Shown here one piece after another: positions 49,867 to 57,896 of a stretch of 64,000 nucleotides of DNA (its first letter is position 1; each line of letters opens with the position of its first letter). Position numbers and translations under genes: made by a program. Source of the stretch: DAOUAG01 sp034432935 (GTDB taxonomy: Bacteria; Chloroflexota; Dehalococcoidia; SM23-28-2; RBG-16-64-32); NCBI GenBank assembly GCA_034432935.1, contig DAOUBD010000077.1:1-64000 (forward strand). Direction: 5' to 3'. The notes beneath the pieces were generated by a model. It saw only the letters and a program-made list of their open reading frames with translations, was not told the origin of the DNA and made no database searches.

Positions 49867-49958
49867 TGGCGGAGGGGGTGGGATTCGAACCCACGGTACG
49901 CCAAAAGGCGTACAACGGTTTTCGAGACCGCCCCGATCAACCACTCCGGCACCCCTCC
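49867..49958 (-). tRNA. tRNA-Ser (anticodon CGA)
   Basis: A 92-nt class II tRNA with the same acceptor stem as the gene 70 nt downstream. Anticodon arm GCGGT-CTCGAAA-ACCGT gives CGA (reads UCG). The variable arm TACGCC-TTTT-GGCGTA forms a perfect stem. Encoded CCA. The two Ser tRNA genes look like a local duplication with changed anticodon arms and variable arms. Confidence 0.94.
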
Positions 49959-50036
49959 TTCCAGATCGTACCATAACGTCCTATAGCTGCCGAATAGGGG
50001 CATCCGGCCCGCCTCACGCCGCGCCCGCGAGCCCTG

Positions 50037-50954
50037 CTACGGGGGGCCGTTCCCCCACAGTCCCAGCACCTCGCCCATGCGCCGCGCGTTGCGCACCGCA
50101 TAGTCACCATGGCAGTTGTTGAAGAGTACATGGGTCTCCCTGGTCAGCTCCGCCAGGCGCCTGACCCGTGGCGCCAGATCCAGAATCTCCTCCTCCGTGT
50201 ACAGGTAGTCGAACCGGTCGGCCGCGCCCAGGCCCTTCTGCTCCCACACCAGCGAGTTACGGCCATGCAGGCGCATCACCCCCAAGGATGCCGTCGCCGC
50301 TACAATGGGCGGCACGCTGCTTCGGAAGCCTTGCGGCTCGTCTACGCACACGAAGGCTATGCCGTGTTCAGCCAAGAAGGCGAGGGTCCGCTCCTGATGC
50401 GGGGCATCCGAGAACCAGAGACCGTTGCGGAACTCGACAGCCATGCGGTACTGGCCCAAACGCTCCTTGGCTTCCAAGATGTACTCCCGGCTCCGGGCCC
50501 CCGGCAAGAACCACGGCGGGAACTGGAAAAGCACCGCCCCCAGCTTGCCGGCGCTATCCAGCGGCAGGAGCGCCTCGTTGAACCGGCGCCAAGCCTCCTC
50601 CACCAGCTCCCGCGGCGCGTCCCGAAGATACAGGTTCGTCTTGGCCTGGGCCTCAGCCGGCAGCGACTCCCTCAGGTCCCTGGGCAACGTACGCACCTGG
50701 ACCGGATGGTGGGTGAACAGGCCATACGCCTTGACGTCGAAGGTGAAGCCCTCCGGTGTCCTCTCGGCCCAGAGGGCGGCGTTCCGCTCGGCCGGTATCG
50801 CGTAGTAGCTGCTGTCTACCTCGACGATGGGGAAGCGCTGGGCGTAGTAGCGGAGCCTCTCCTCCGGCGTTCTCAGGCCCGGCGGGTACCAGCCGCTGTC
50901 TAGCAGCGTCTTGTCCGCCCAGGAGCAGGTGCCCACCAGGACGCGCGCGGCCAC
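50037..50954 (-). CDS. DUF72 (YecE-like) protein
   Basis: A 305-residue TIM-barrel-like protein of the DUF72 family. RVLVGTCSWADKTLLDSGWYPPG is the standard beginning, and YYAQRFPIVEVDSSYYAIP, FDVKAYGLFTHHP, VEFRNGLWF and HVLFNNCHGDYAVRNA follow in family order. Biochemical role is unknown. GTG 50954 lies 6 nt after TGCGATAAT (50969-50961, minus strand), implying a leaderless transcript. A longer in-frame start at 50987 would lie upstream of this box. Confidence 0.88.
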   Translation of the reverse strand: MAARVLVGTCSWADKTLLDSGWYPPGLRTPEERLRYYAQRFPIVEVDSSYYAIPAERNAALWAERTPEGFTFDVKAYGLFTHHPVQVRTLPRDLRESLPAEAQAKTNLYLRDAPRELVEEAWRRFNEALLPLDSAGKLGAVLFQFPPWFLPGARSREYILEAKERLGQYRMAVEFRNGLWFSDAPHQERTLAFLAEHGIAFVCVDEPQGFRSSVPPIVAATASLGVMRLHGRNSLVWEQKGLGAADRFDYLYTEEEILDLAPRVRRLAELTRETHVLFNNCHGDYAVRNARRMGEVLGLWGNGPP

Positions 50955-50960
50955 GGCCCA

Positions 50961-50969
50961 ATTATCGCA
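50961..50969 (-). promoter_or_regulatory. Extended -10 promoter of the DUF72 gene
   Basis: TGCGATAAT on the minus strand, 6 nt before the GTG start. A TTGGCG (50987-50982) with a short 15-nt spacer is a weak -35 candidate. Confidence 0.5.
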
Positions 50970-51030
50970 TACAGATGGGAGCGCCAAGGCACTGTCCCGC
51001 CACGGTCTGCTTCAATACAATCGAGGCAGG

Positions 51031-51693
51031 ATGAGGCGCACTCTGGAAGCCGCCGATGCCCTCCGGCTTCTCAACGGGGGCCCTGTGGCCCTGGTCACCA
51101 CCAGGTGGCGCGACCAGACGGACGTCATGCCCGCCATCTGGACGTCGCCCCTCTCGCGGACGCCGCCATTGGTAGGCGTGGCCATCAACCCGGCCCGGCA
51201 CACCCACGACATGATCCGCTTCTCCGAGGAGTTCGCCCTCAACTTTCCGGCCCAGGACCTCCTGAACCACACCCACTATTTCGGCGCCGTCTCCGGCCGC
51301 GACGTCAACAAGCTGGAGCTGGCCAAGCTCCCCACCTTCAGGGCTGCCAAGATCAGCGCCCCCCTCATCGGAGGCTGCCTGGCCTGGGTGGAGTGTGGCC
51401 TGGAAGACGCCCTCCGCGTCGGCGACCACACCCTCTTCGTCGGCCGCGTCCTGGTAGTCCAGGCGGAGGGCGAGGCCTTCGATGAGACGTGGCTGGTGGG
51501 CGACCCCCAGTTCCGCCCTCTCCACTACCTTGGGCTGGACCGCTACGCCATCCTGGGCCAGCGCCTGAAGGCCGAGCTTCGTACCACCGAGGAAGGCGCC
51601 ATCGAGCTGGCGGAGACGCCCGAGGAGCGGGAGCGCCGGGAAGAGGAAGAGGCCAGGGAGCGCGAGCGGCGCCAGCGGGAAGGGGAGGAGTGA
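51031..51693 (+). CDS. Flavin reductase-like (FMN-binding split barrel) protein
   Basis: A 220-residue protein of the flavin-reductase-like domain family. ALVTTRWRDQTDVMPAIWTSPLSRTPPLVGVAINPARHTHDMI is the FMN-contacting beta barrel region. NFPAQDLLNHTHYFGAVSGRDVNK and LAWVECGLEDALRVGDHTLFVGRV complete the fold (about residues 10-170). The last 35 residues are almost all Glu and Arg, a charged tail of unknown use. Likely an FMN-dependent oxidoreductase supplying reduced flavin, but some family members are not reductases. TACAAT (51016-51021) ends 9 nt before the ATG. Confidence 0.85.
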   Translation: MRRTLEAADALRLLNGGPVALVTTRWRDQTDVMPAIWTSPLSRTPPLVGVAINPARHTHDMIRFSEEFALNFPAQDLLNHTHYFGAVSGRDVNKLELAKLPTFRAAKISAPLIGGCLAWVECGLEDALRVGDHTLFVGRVLVVQAEGEAFDETWLVGDPQFRPLHYLGLDRYAILGQRLKAELRTTEEGAIELAETPEERERREEEEARERERRQREGEE

Positions 51694-51736
51694 GCTCTTC
51701 CGGCCGCTGCCGACCTTTCACGAATCCGTAAAGCAT

Positions 51737-51763
51737 TTGACTCTTACGTAAAGGGCTTATACC
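51737..51763 (+). promoter_or_regulatory. Promoter of acyl-CoA dehydrogenase 1
   Basis: TTGACT (51737-51742) and TATACC (51758-51763) with a 15-nt spacer. The leader of about 50 nt includes AGGAAAGGAG before the ATG at 51820. Confidence 0.5.
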
Positions 51764-51819
51764 ATGCCCTTGGTCTTCCTGACGGGTAGCACGCCCCGCG
51801 TCTAGGAAAGGAGCCTGTA

Positions 51820-53001
<1,182 letters not shown>

Positions 53002-53029
53002 CCGCCGCCTCAGGCCTCCCTAGCGAATC

Positions 53030-53220
53030 CGCTCGCCCTTCGAGTGCCTCACGGCGAGCGGGATGGTACGTGGTCCAGCAAGCGACACGCCGCTCATGCT
53101 GAGGCTCTCGAAGCATGAGGCGTATGCTCCGCTCACCCTTCGACGGTGCTCAGGATGAGCGGGAAGCGGTGCTTCGGCGTGTTCCACCCGCTCGTGCTGA
53201 GGCTCTCGAAGCATGAGCGG
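53030..53220. repeat. Cluster of four palindromic (REP-like) units
   Basis: Four hairpins with CCGCTC...GAGCGG ends at 53030-53061, 53090-53122, 53129-53162 and 53188-53220. Units 2 and 4 share 27 nt with one mismatch, and both fold as 11-bp stems around GAGGCTCTCGA. Unit 3 is a divergent copy containing CCCTTCGACGGTGCTCAGGATG. It differs in sequence from the repeats beside the RAYT gene at 57 kb. Spurious short ORFs are produced on both strands. This makes up most of the 320-bp gap between the acyl-CoA dehydrogenase and the dockerin-like gene. Confidence 0.8.
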
Positions 53221-53266
53221 GCCCCCAAAGGATGAGCCGCGCGCACTAGCCTGCCAGCGTAAAAGG

Positions 53267-53300
53267 CGGAGGGGCGGGCCCTCGAAGGCCCGCCCCTCCG
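53267..53300 (-). terminator. Rho-independent terminator of the His/Asp-rich dockerin gene
   Basis: A perfect 14-bp GC-rich stem (GGAGGGGCGGGCC and its complement) closed by a 6-nt loop CTCGAA. On the minus strand it is followed by CC then TTTT, as expected for a terminator of the gene ending at 53325. It may also stop transcripts from the acyl-CoA dehydrogenase side. Confidence 0.8.
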
Positions 53301-53324
53301 TCGCTCAGGGGGATCGCTGTTGAC

Positions 53325-54191
53325 TTAGGCGCAGCCCGGCGGCAGCAGGTTGGAAAGGCCGGCCGCGTAGCGCAGGATGCGCATAGCATCGATGGCGTCG
53401 GCGTCACCGTCGCAGTCCATATCGCCCCGTATGCGGGCGGCCTGGGCGATGCTAAGCCCCGCCTGCGCGGCGCACCCGGCTGGGTTGCCGCCCAGGCCGG
53501 CTACCTGGCGCAGCACCTGCAGGGCATCCAGAGCATCGATGGACCCGCTGCAATCGACATCCGCCGTCTGAGGCGCTCCGGTGGTGGCCACTGGCGTGGG
53601 ACTGGGAGTCTCAGTGCCAGGCGCAGGAGTCTCGGTGCCAGGCGCAGGAGTCTCCGTGGGCTCCGGCGTCCCGGTCCCAGGAGTGGGTGACGGCTCTGGG
53701 CTGCCCGTCGGCGCCGGCGATGGGCTGGCTCCGCCAGTCCCGCAGTCGTCGCTGTCACCGTCATGGTGCTGGCTATCCCCATCGTGGTCGTCGTCGTGGT
53801 CGTCGTCGCAACGTGGCGACGCCGATGGACTAGGGGCCGGCGTGGCCGTGCCAGCGCCGCAGTCGTCTCGGTGCCCGTCGTGGTCAGAGTCGCCATCGTG
53901 GTCGTTGTCGTGGTCGTCGTCGCAACGTGGCGACGCCGATGGACTAGGGGCCGGCGTGGTGGTGCCAGCGCCGCAGTCGTCGTCCTCGTGGTCGCCATCA
54001 TCGTGGCTGTCATCGCGGCTGTCGCAATCGTGCTTGTCGTGATGGCCCCCGTCGGCATAGGCCGCCGGGACGCCCGCCTGATAGGTGAGCACGCCTCCAG
54101 CCCCGTCGGACCCATTTCCCAGGCCCAACACGAGGGCCAACGCTAGGGCAGTTGAGAGGCCCAAGCCTAAGAAGACACGCCTATAGTTCAC
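53325..54191 (-). CDS. Secreted His/Asp-rich protein with two dockerin-like repeats
   Basis: A 288-residue exported protein. The signal peptide (about 1-25) is followed by a His/Asp-rich region (about 45-140) containing two 38-residue repeats of DDCGAGT(A/T)TPAPSPSASPRCDDDHD. A Pro/Thr/Glu linker (TPEPTETPAPGTETP) leads to two dockerin-like Ca-binding repeats, ADVDCSGSIDALDALQVLR and GDMDCDGDADAIDAMRILR. The His/Asp blocks may bind metal ions; this is inference from composition. Start GTG 54191 has GGAGGA 6 nt upstream. The two protein repeats correspond to near-identical DNA repeats (53795-53867 and 53909-53981), a sign of recent expansion. A good terminator follows the stop codon. Confidence 0.7.
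   Translation of the reverse strand: MNYRRVFLGLGLSTALALALVLGLGNGSDGAGGVLTYQAGVPAAYADGGHHDKHDCDSRDDSHDDGDHEDDDCGAGTTTPAPSPSASPRCDDDHDNDHDGDSDHDGHRDDCGAGTATPAPSPSASPRCDDDHDDDHDGDSQHHDGDSDDCGTGGASPSPAPTGSPEPSPTPGTGTPEPTETPAPGTETPAPGTETPSPTPVATTGAPQTADVDCSGSIDALDALQVLRQVAGLGGNPAGCAAQAGLSIAQAARIRGDMDCDGDADAIDAMRILRYAAGLSNLLPPGCA
53795..53981. repeat. Direct repeat within the His/Asp-rich gene (period 114 nt)
   Basis: Two 73-nt copies (53795-53867 and 53909-53981) differ at only two adjacent positions. They are 114 nt apart, so the reading frame (38 codons) is kept. Such near-identity suggests recent slippage or recombination, and copy number may vary between strains. Confidence 0.8.
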
Positions 54192-54392
54192 GTTCCTCCT
54201 CCTCACATCTCGAGCCGCTGGGGCTCGCCTGCACAGATGGTTTCAACGGTGTATATCGCTGGCGCCGCCCCATATTCGCCGCCGGGCGCCTCAGTTGTTC
54301 CCAGCGCCGGGGGCATGATACCGTATGCGAGCAGCCGCCCTGAGGCGGCCGACCTGGCCAGTCAGCGGGCCCCGCTAGGAGGAGCGCCTCTC

Positions 54393-55640
54393 ATGAGCAA
54401 GGAGATCTACGAGATCGGTGAGATACCCCCGCTGGGGGAGATACCCCGCTACATGTACGCCCAGGTGATACGCCCGGAGCGCTTCGGCGACCCCATCAAG
54501 GCGTTCCAGGTAGAAAAGGTGGAGACGCCCCGGGATCTGAAGCCCAACGAGGCGCTGGTGCTGGTGATGGCCGCCGGCATCAACTACAACAACGTGTGGG
54601 CGGCCTTGGGCGTGCCGGTCAACGTCATCAAGGCGCGGGAGAAGGAGGGCGACACCACCGGCTTTCACATCGGCGGCTCCGACGCCTCAGGCATCGTCTA
54701 CGCGGTCGGCAGCGCCGTCCGCAACGTCAAGGTGGGTGACCGGGTGGTGATCCACTGCGGTACCTGGGACGAGGACGACCCCTTCGTCAGGGCGGGCAAC
54801 GATCCCATGTTCAGCAGCAGCTTCAAGATCTGGGGCTACGAGACCAACTGGGGCTCCTTCGCCCAGTTCACCAAGGTGCAGGCCCACCAGTGCCTCCCCA
54901 AGTCGCCCAATCTGACGTGGGAAGAAGCCGCTGCGCCCACCCTGGTAGGCGCCACCGCCTACCGGATGCTGCGGGGCTGGCCGCCCCACCAGGTGCGAGA
55001 GGGCGACGTGGTCCTGATCTGGGGAGGCTCCGGGGGGCTGGGCTCCATGGCCATCCAGATCGTCAAGAACTTCGGCGGCATCCCCATCGCTGTCGTCTCC
55101 AGCGAGGACAAGTTCGACTTCTGCATCCGGCTGGGGGCCAAGGGCTGCATCAACCGCAAGGAGTTCAACCACTGGGGGATGCTTCCCCACTGGACGGACA
55201 ACGAGGCCTTCGCCAGGTGGCTCCAGGGCGCGCGGGCCTTCGGCGCCAAGATGTGGGAGGTCTTGGGACAGCGGCGCAACCCCCGCATCGTTTTCGAGCA
55301 CCCCGGGGAAGACACCATCCCTACCTCCATCTTCGTTTGCGACACGGGAGGCATGGTGGTGATCTGCGCAGGTACGAGCGGCTACAACGCCACCGTCGAC
55401 TTGCGTTACCTGTGGATGCGCCAGAAGAGGCTGCAAGGCTCCCACTTCGCCAACGACGAGCAAGCCGCCGCCTTCAACAGGTTGGTGCTGGAAGGCAAGA
55501 TCGACCCTTGCCTCGGCAAGACCTATAGCTTCCAGGAGATCCCCCTCTGCCACCAACTGATGTACGAGGGGAAACAGCCTCTGGGCGTCATGGCGGCCCT
55601 GGTCAGCGCGCCCAGGCCGGGCCTGAAGGACCTCAGCTAG
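54393..55640 (+). CDS. Crotonyl-CoA carboxylase/reductase-like protein
   Basis: A 415-residue medium-chain dehydrogenase/reductase. The GroES-like N-terminal half has ALVLVMAAGINYNNVWAALG and KVGDRVVIHCGTWDEDDPFV. The NADPH Rossmann loop is in WGGSGGLGSMAIQIVKNFGG. WGYETNWGSFAQFTKV and GCINRKEFNHWGMLPHW are segments found in crotonyl-CoA carboxylase/reductase (Ccr) and its close relatives. Ccr makes ethylmalonyl-CoA from crotonyl-CoA, CO2 and NADPH. Flanking acyl-CoA dehydrogenases fit that pathway, but no ethylmalonyl-CoA mutase or epimerase gene is in the window, so a related enoyl-CoA reductase is possible. TAGGAGGAG 8 nt upstream sets the start; an in-frame extension to 54237 is rejected. 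Confidence 0.8.
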   Translation: MSKEIYEIGEIPPLGEIPRYMYAQVIRPERFGDPIKAFQVEKVETPRDLKPNEALVLVMAAGINYNNVWAALGVPVNVIKAREKEGDTTGFHIGGSDASGIVYAVGSAVRNVKVGDRVVIHCGTWDEDDPFVRAGNDPMFSSSFKIWGYETNWGSFAQFTKVQAHQCLPKSPNLTWEEAAAPTLVGATAYRMLRGWPPHQVREGDVVLIWGGSGGLGSMAIQIVKNFGGIPIAVVSSEDKFDFCIRLGAKGCINRKEFNHWGMLPHWTDNEAFARWLQGARAFGAKMWEVLGQRRNPRIVFEHPGEDTIPTSIFVCDTGGMVVICAGTSGYNATVDLRYLWMRQKRLQGSHFANDEQAAAFNRLVLEGKIDPCLGKTYSFQEIPLCHQLMYEGKQPLGVMAALVSAPRPGLKDLS

Positions 55641-55773
55641 GTGCGCCGCTCCCTAGGCCGGGAGACCAAGACTCGGGCGCCCCGGGCGGTCTCTGGCTGC
55701 TCCCGGACCGATCGCATAGAATGTACGCGCCACAAGGCAGATTATGGGGTGGGCCGGAGAAACGGAGGCTGAG

Positions 55774-56943
55774 ATGGAGTTTCGCTTTACGCCGGAGGAA
55801 GAGAGGTTCCGCCAAGAGCTTCGCGAGTTTTTGAAGCGGGAGGTGCCGGCCGATCGTCAGATGGGCGAAGAGCCCGGCAGCGATGAAGAGTGGCAGTTCG
55901 CCCGCCAATTCCAGAAGAAGCTGGCCGCCAAGGGTTGGCTAGTTCCCCACTGGCCCAAACAGTACGGCGGCGCCGATATGGGGATCATGGAGCAGGTCAT
56001 CATGCGCGAAGAGATGGCCTACGCCCGCGCCCCTATCCCGGACATCTTCGGGGTCAACATGCTCGGTCCCGTCCTCATGCTCTTCGGGACCGAGGAGCAG
56101 AAGCGCCAGCACCTCCCGGGCATCGCCTCCGCAGAAGTGATGTGGTGCCAGGGCTATTCCGAACCAGGCGCCGGTTCGGACCTCGCCTCCCTCCAGACCC
56201 GCGCCGTCCGCGATGGCGACGACTACGTCATTAACGGGCAGAAGATATGGACGTCCAACGCGCACCGGGCCGATTGGATCTTCTTCCTGGCCCGTACCGA
56301 TCCCGAAGCGCCCAAACACAAGGGCATCACCTTCTTCCTGGCGCCCATGAAGACTCCAGGCATCAGCACCCGGCCCCTCATCAACCTGGCTGGCCTCCAC
56401 GGCTTCAACGAGGTCTTCTTCGAAGACGTCCGCGTCCCTGCCAAGAACATCGTGGGCGAGCTGAACCGTGGCTGGTACGTCGGTGCCGCCCTGCTGGACT
56501 TCGAGCGTTCGGGCATTGGCGGCGTCGCTGCCGTCCGCCGCAATCTGGACGACCTCATCGAATACTGCCAGGAGGTCAAGACCGACGGAGGCATAGACCC
56601 CAAGGCCCGCCACAAGCTGGCCGAACTGGCCATCGAGACCGAGCTGGGACGTTTCCTCAGCTATCACGTGGCCTCCATCCAGGCCAAAGGCCAGGTGCCC
56701 AACATGGAGGCCTCGGCCGCCAAGGTCTTCAACTCCGAGCTCTCTCAGCGGGTGGCCAACGCCGGCGTCAACATCATGGGGCTCTACGGCCAAGTGCGGC
56801 CCGAGAGCAAACGCTGGGCACGCCTCCGCGGGGAGTTCACCATAGCCTACATGGTGACGCTGGGCATCACCATAGCTGGCGGCACCAGCGAGATCCAGCG
56901 CAACATCATCGCCCAACGCGGCCTCGGCCTGCCCAGGGGATAA
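55774..56943 (+). CDS. Acyl-CoA dehydrogenase (copy 2)
   Basis: A 389-residue paralogue of the gene at 51820. It starts MEFRFTPEEERFRQELREF, carries WCQGYSEPGAGSDLASLQ, and ends GGTSEIQRNIIAQRGLGLPRG. A stretch of 27 residues in the middle domain, from GSDLAS to KIWT, is identical in both copies. Same fold and likely a similar acyl-CoA substrate; methylsuccinyl-CoA or another branched acyl-CoA is suggested by the neighbouring Ccr-like gene. CGGAGG 5 nt before ATG 55774 sets the start; TAGAAT (55717-55722) is a possible -10. The 3' end abuts a palindromic repeat. Confidence 0.92.
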   Translation: MEFRFTPEEERFRQELREFLKREVPADRQMGEEPGSDEEWQFARQFQKKLAAKGWLVPHWPKQYGGADMGIMEQVIMREEMAYARAPIPDIFGVNMLGPVLMLFGTEEQKRQHLPGIASAEVMWCQGYSEPGAGSDLASLQTRAVRDGDDYVINGQKIWTSNAHRADWIFFLARTDPEAPKHKGITFFLAPMKTPGISTRPLINLAGLHGFNEVFFEDVRVPAKNIVGELNRGWYVGAALLDFERSGIGGVAAVRRNLDDLIEYCQEVKTDGGIDPKARHKLAELAIETELGRFLSYHVASIQAKGQVPNMEASAAKVFNSELSQRVANAGVNIMGLYGQVRPESKRWARLRGEFTIAYMVTLGITIAGGTSEIQRNIIAQRGLGLPRG

Positions 56944-56944
56944 C

Positions 56945-57046
56945 CGTACGGGCGCAGCACCCCGGCCTCGTGTTCCATCCCCCGATATCGCATCGGCCTC
57001 GGCCCCCGGCCGACCCGCCGGTGACGCGTAATGCTGCGCCCCTACG
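56945..57046. repeat. RAYT-associated palindromic repeat, copy A
   Basis: About 102 bp. The ends form a 15-nt inverted repeat with one mismatch: CGTACGGGCGCAGCA and TGCTGCGCCCCTACG. The interior CCGATATCGCATCGG and GGCCCCCGGCC can form further hairpins. The right end contains the stop codon of the RAYT gene (TAG on the minus strand, 57044-57042). Confidence 0.85.
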
Positions 57047-57617
57047 CCTGATCTCCCCATTTTAGGGGATTTTCCCTGATATACCTCCGCACAGCCGCCA
57101 ACTCCCTTTCGTCCCGGATCACCCGTTCGTAGTAGTTCCTCTGCCACACCGGGCCGTTAGGCGTCCCTCGGACCGCGTTGATGCGCCGGGCCGCCGCGGA
57201 CTTGAAGGCCCGCACGATCGCTCCCAGGGATCCTGGTGCAACGCGCCACGGGCGCCCAGCACCTTCGTTCGCCGCTCCTCCCTCCAAATCGCGCGACGAT
57301 AGTCTGCCCGGATCATGCGCCAATGTCAGCCGGCGCTGAGCCCCTACGCGCGTACCGGCGCCAGAGCCGCGGGCCGCTATCCAAACGATGCCGTGCACAT
57401 GGTCTGGCATGATCACAAATTCGTCCGCGATGCGGCGGCGGCCCCACCAGACCACCCGCCGCCAGGCCCAGGCGGCGATGTCCCGCAGCCGGGCGTCGTC
57501 AAAGATGCGCGCCCGGTCAAAGGTGCAGATGGTGACGAAATACGCCCCCTCTTGCCGGTAATCGTAGTGCGGCAACCGGATAGACCGCCGGTGGTGCAGA
57601 GACGGGTCGTAGGACAT
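57042..57617 (-). CDS. REP-associated tyrosine transposase (RAYT, Y1_Tnp family)
   Basis: A 191-residue HUH endonuclease related to IS200/IS605 TnpA. RLPHYDYRQEGAYFVTICTFDRARIF begins the fold, MPDHVHGIVW holds the HUH pair His73 and His75, and RVIRDERELAAVRRYIRENPLKW is the C-terminal RAYT block with Tyr179 as candidate nucleophile. RAYTs process REP palindromes as single-stranded DNA. Here three ~100-bp palindromes flank the gene: one at its 3' end and two upstream. No tnpB or IS ends are seen. ATG 57617 is used; the longer in-frame extension to 57827 is translated repeat DNA. The last codons and stop are supplied by repeat copy A. Confidence 0.9.
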   Translation of the reverse strand: MSYDPSLHHRRSIRLPHYDYRQEGAYFVTICTFDRARIFDDARLRDIAAWAWRRVVWWGRRRIADEFVIMPDHVHGIVWIAARGSGAGTRVGAQRRLTLAHDPGRLSSRDLEGGAANEGAGRPWRVAPGSLGAIVRAFKSAAARRINAVRGTPNGPVWQRNYYERVIRDERELAAVRRYIRENPLKWGDQA

Positions 57618-57687
57618 GACCGGGGCGATCTTACTGGAAACGAAATCGGCCTCCAATACGCCCGTGGCACCCCGGGCGCGCACCTCC

Positions 57688-57785
57688 GCACGGGCGCAGC
57701 ACCCGCGCATCGTGTTCCATCCCCCGATATCGCATCGGCCTCGGCCCCCGGCCGACCCGCCGGTGACGCGTGGTGCTGCGCCCCA
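57688..57785. repeat. RAYT-associated palindromic repeat, copy B
   Basis: Same unit as copy A (GGGCGCAGCA at 57692-57701, TGCTGCGCCC at 57774-57783). The interior is nearly identical to copy A over about 60 nt. It lies just upstream of the RAYT start. Confidence 0.85.
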
Positions 57786-57792
57786 ACACCTC

Positions 57793-57896
57793 CCTACGGG
57801 CGCAGCACCCCGCGCATCGCGTTTCATCCCCCGATATCGCGCGCACGCCGGCCCCCCGGCCGACCCGCCGGTGACGTGTAATGCTGCGCCCCTACG
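57793..57896. repeat. RAYT-associated palindromic repeat, copy C
   Basis: GGGCGCAGCA at 57798-57807 and TGCTGCGCCC at 57882-57891, followed by CCTACG. The interior is more diverged than A and B. Its right end includes the lysC stop codon (TAG on the minus strand, 57894-57892). With copy B it forms a tandem pair 12 bp apart. Confidence 0.85.

Noticed and set aside
49697..49970. Integration site at the tRNA-Ser genes
   Set aside because: No integrase, no att-type direct repeat of a tRNA 3' end other than that explained by the two Ser tRNAs themselves.
53020..53214. Short ORFs starting MLREPQHER on the minus strand
   Set aside because: They are translations of the palindromic repeat units and not genes.
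53090..53220. Possible CRISPR array
   Set aside because: The repeats are palindromes with irregular spacing and few copies; there are no unique spacers of equal length and no cas genes.
54237..54392. In-frame N-terminal extension of the Ccr-like gene
   Set aside because: A strong Shine-Dalgarno precedes ATG 54393, and the family start matches that position.
57618..57827. In-frame N-terminal extension of the RAYT gene
   Set aside because: It is translated repeat DNA (copies B and C) and the conserved RAYT fold begins shortly after ATG 57617.
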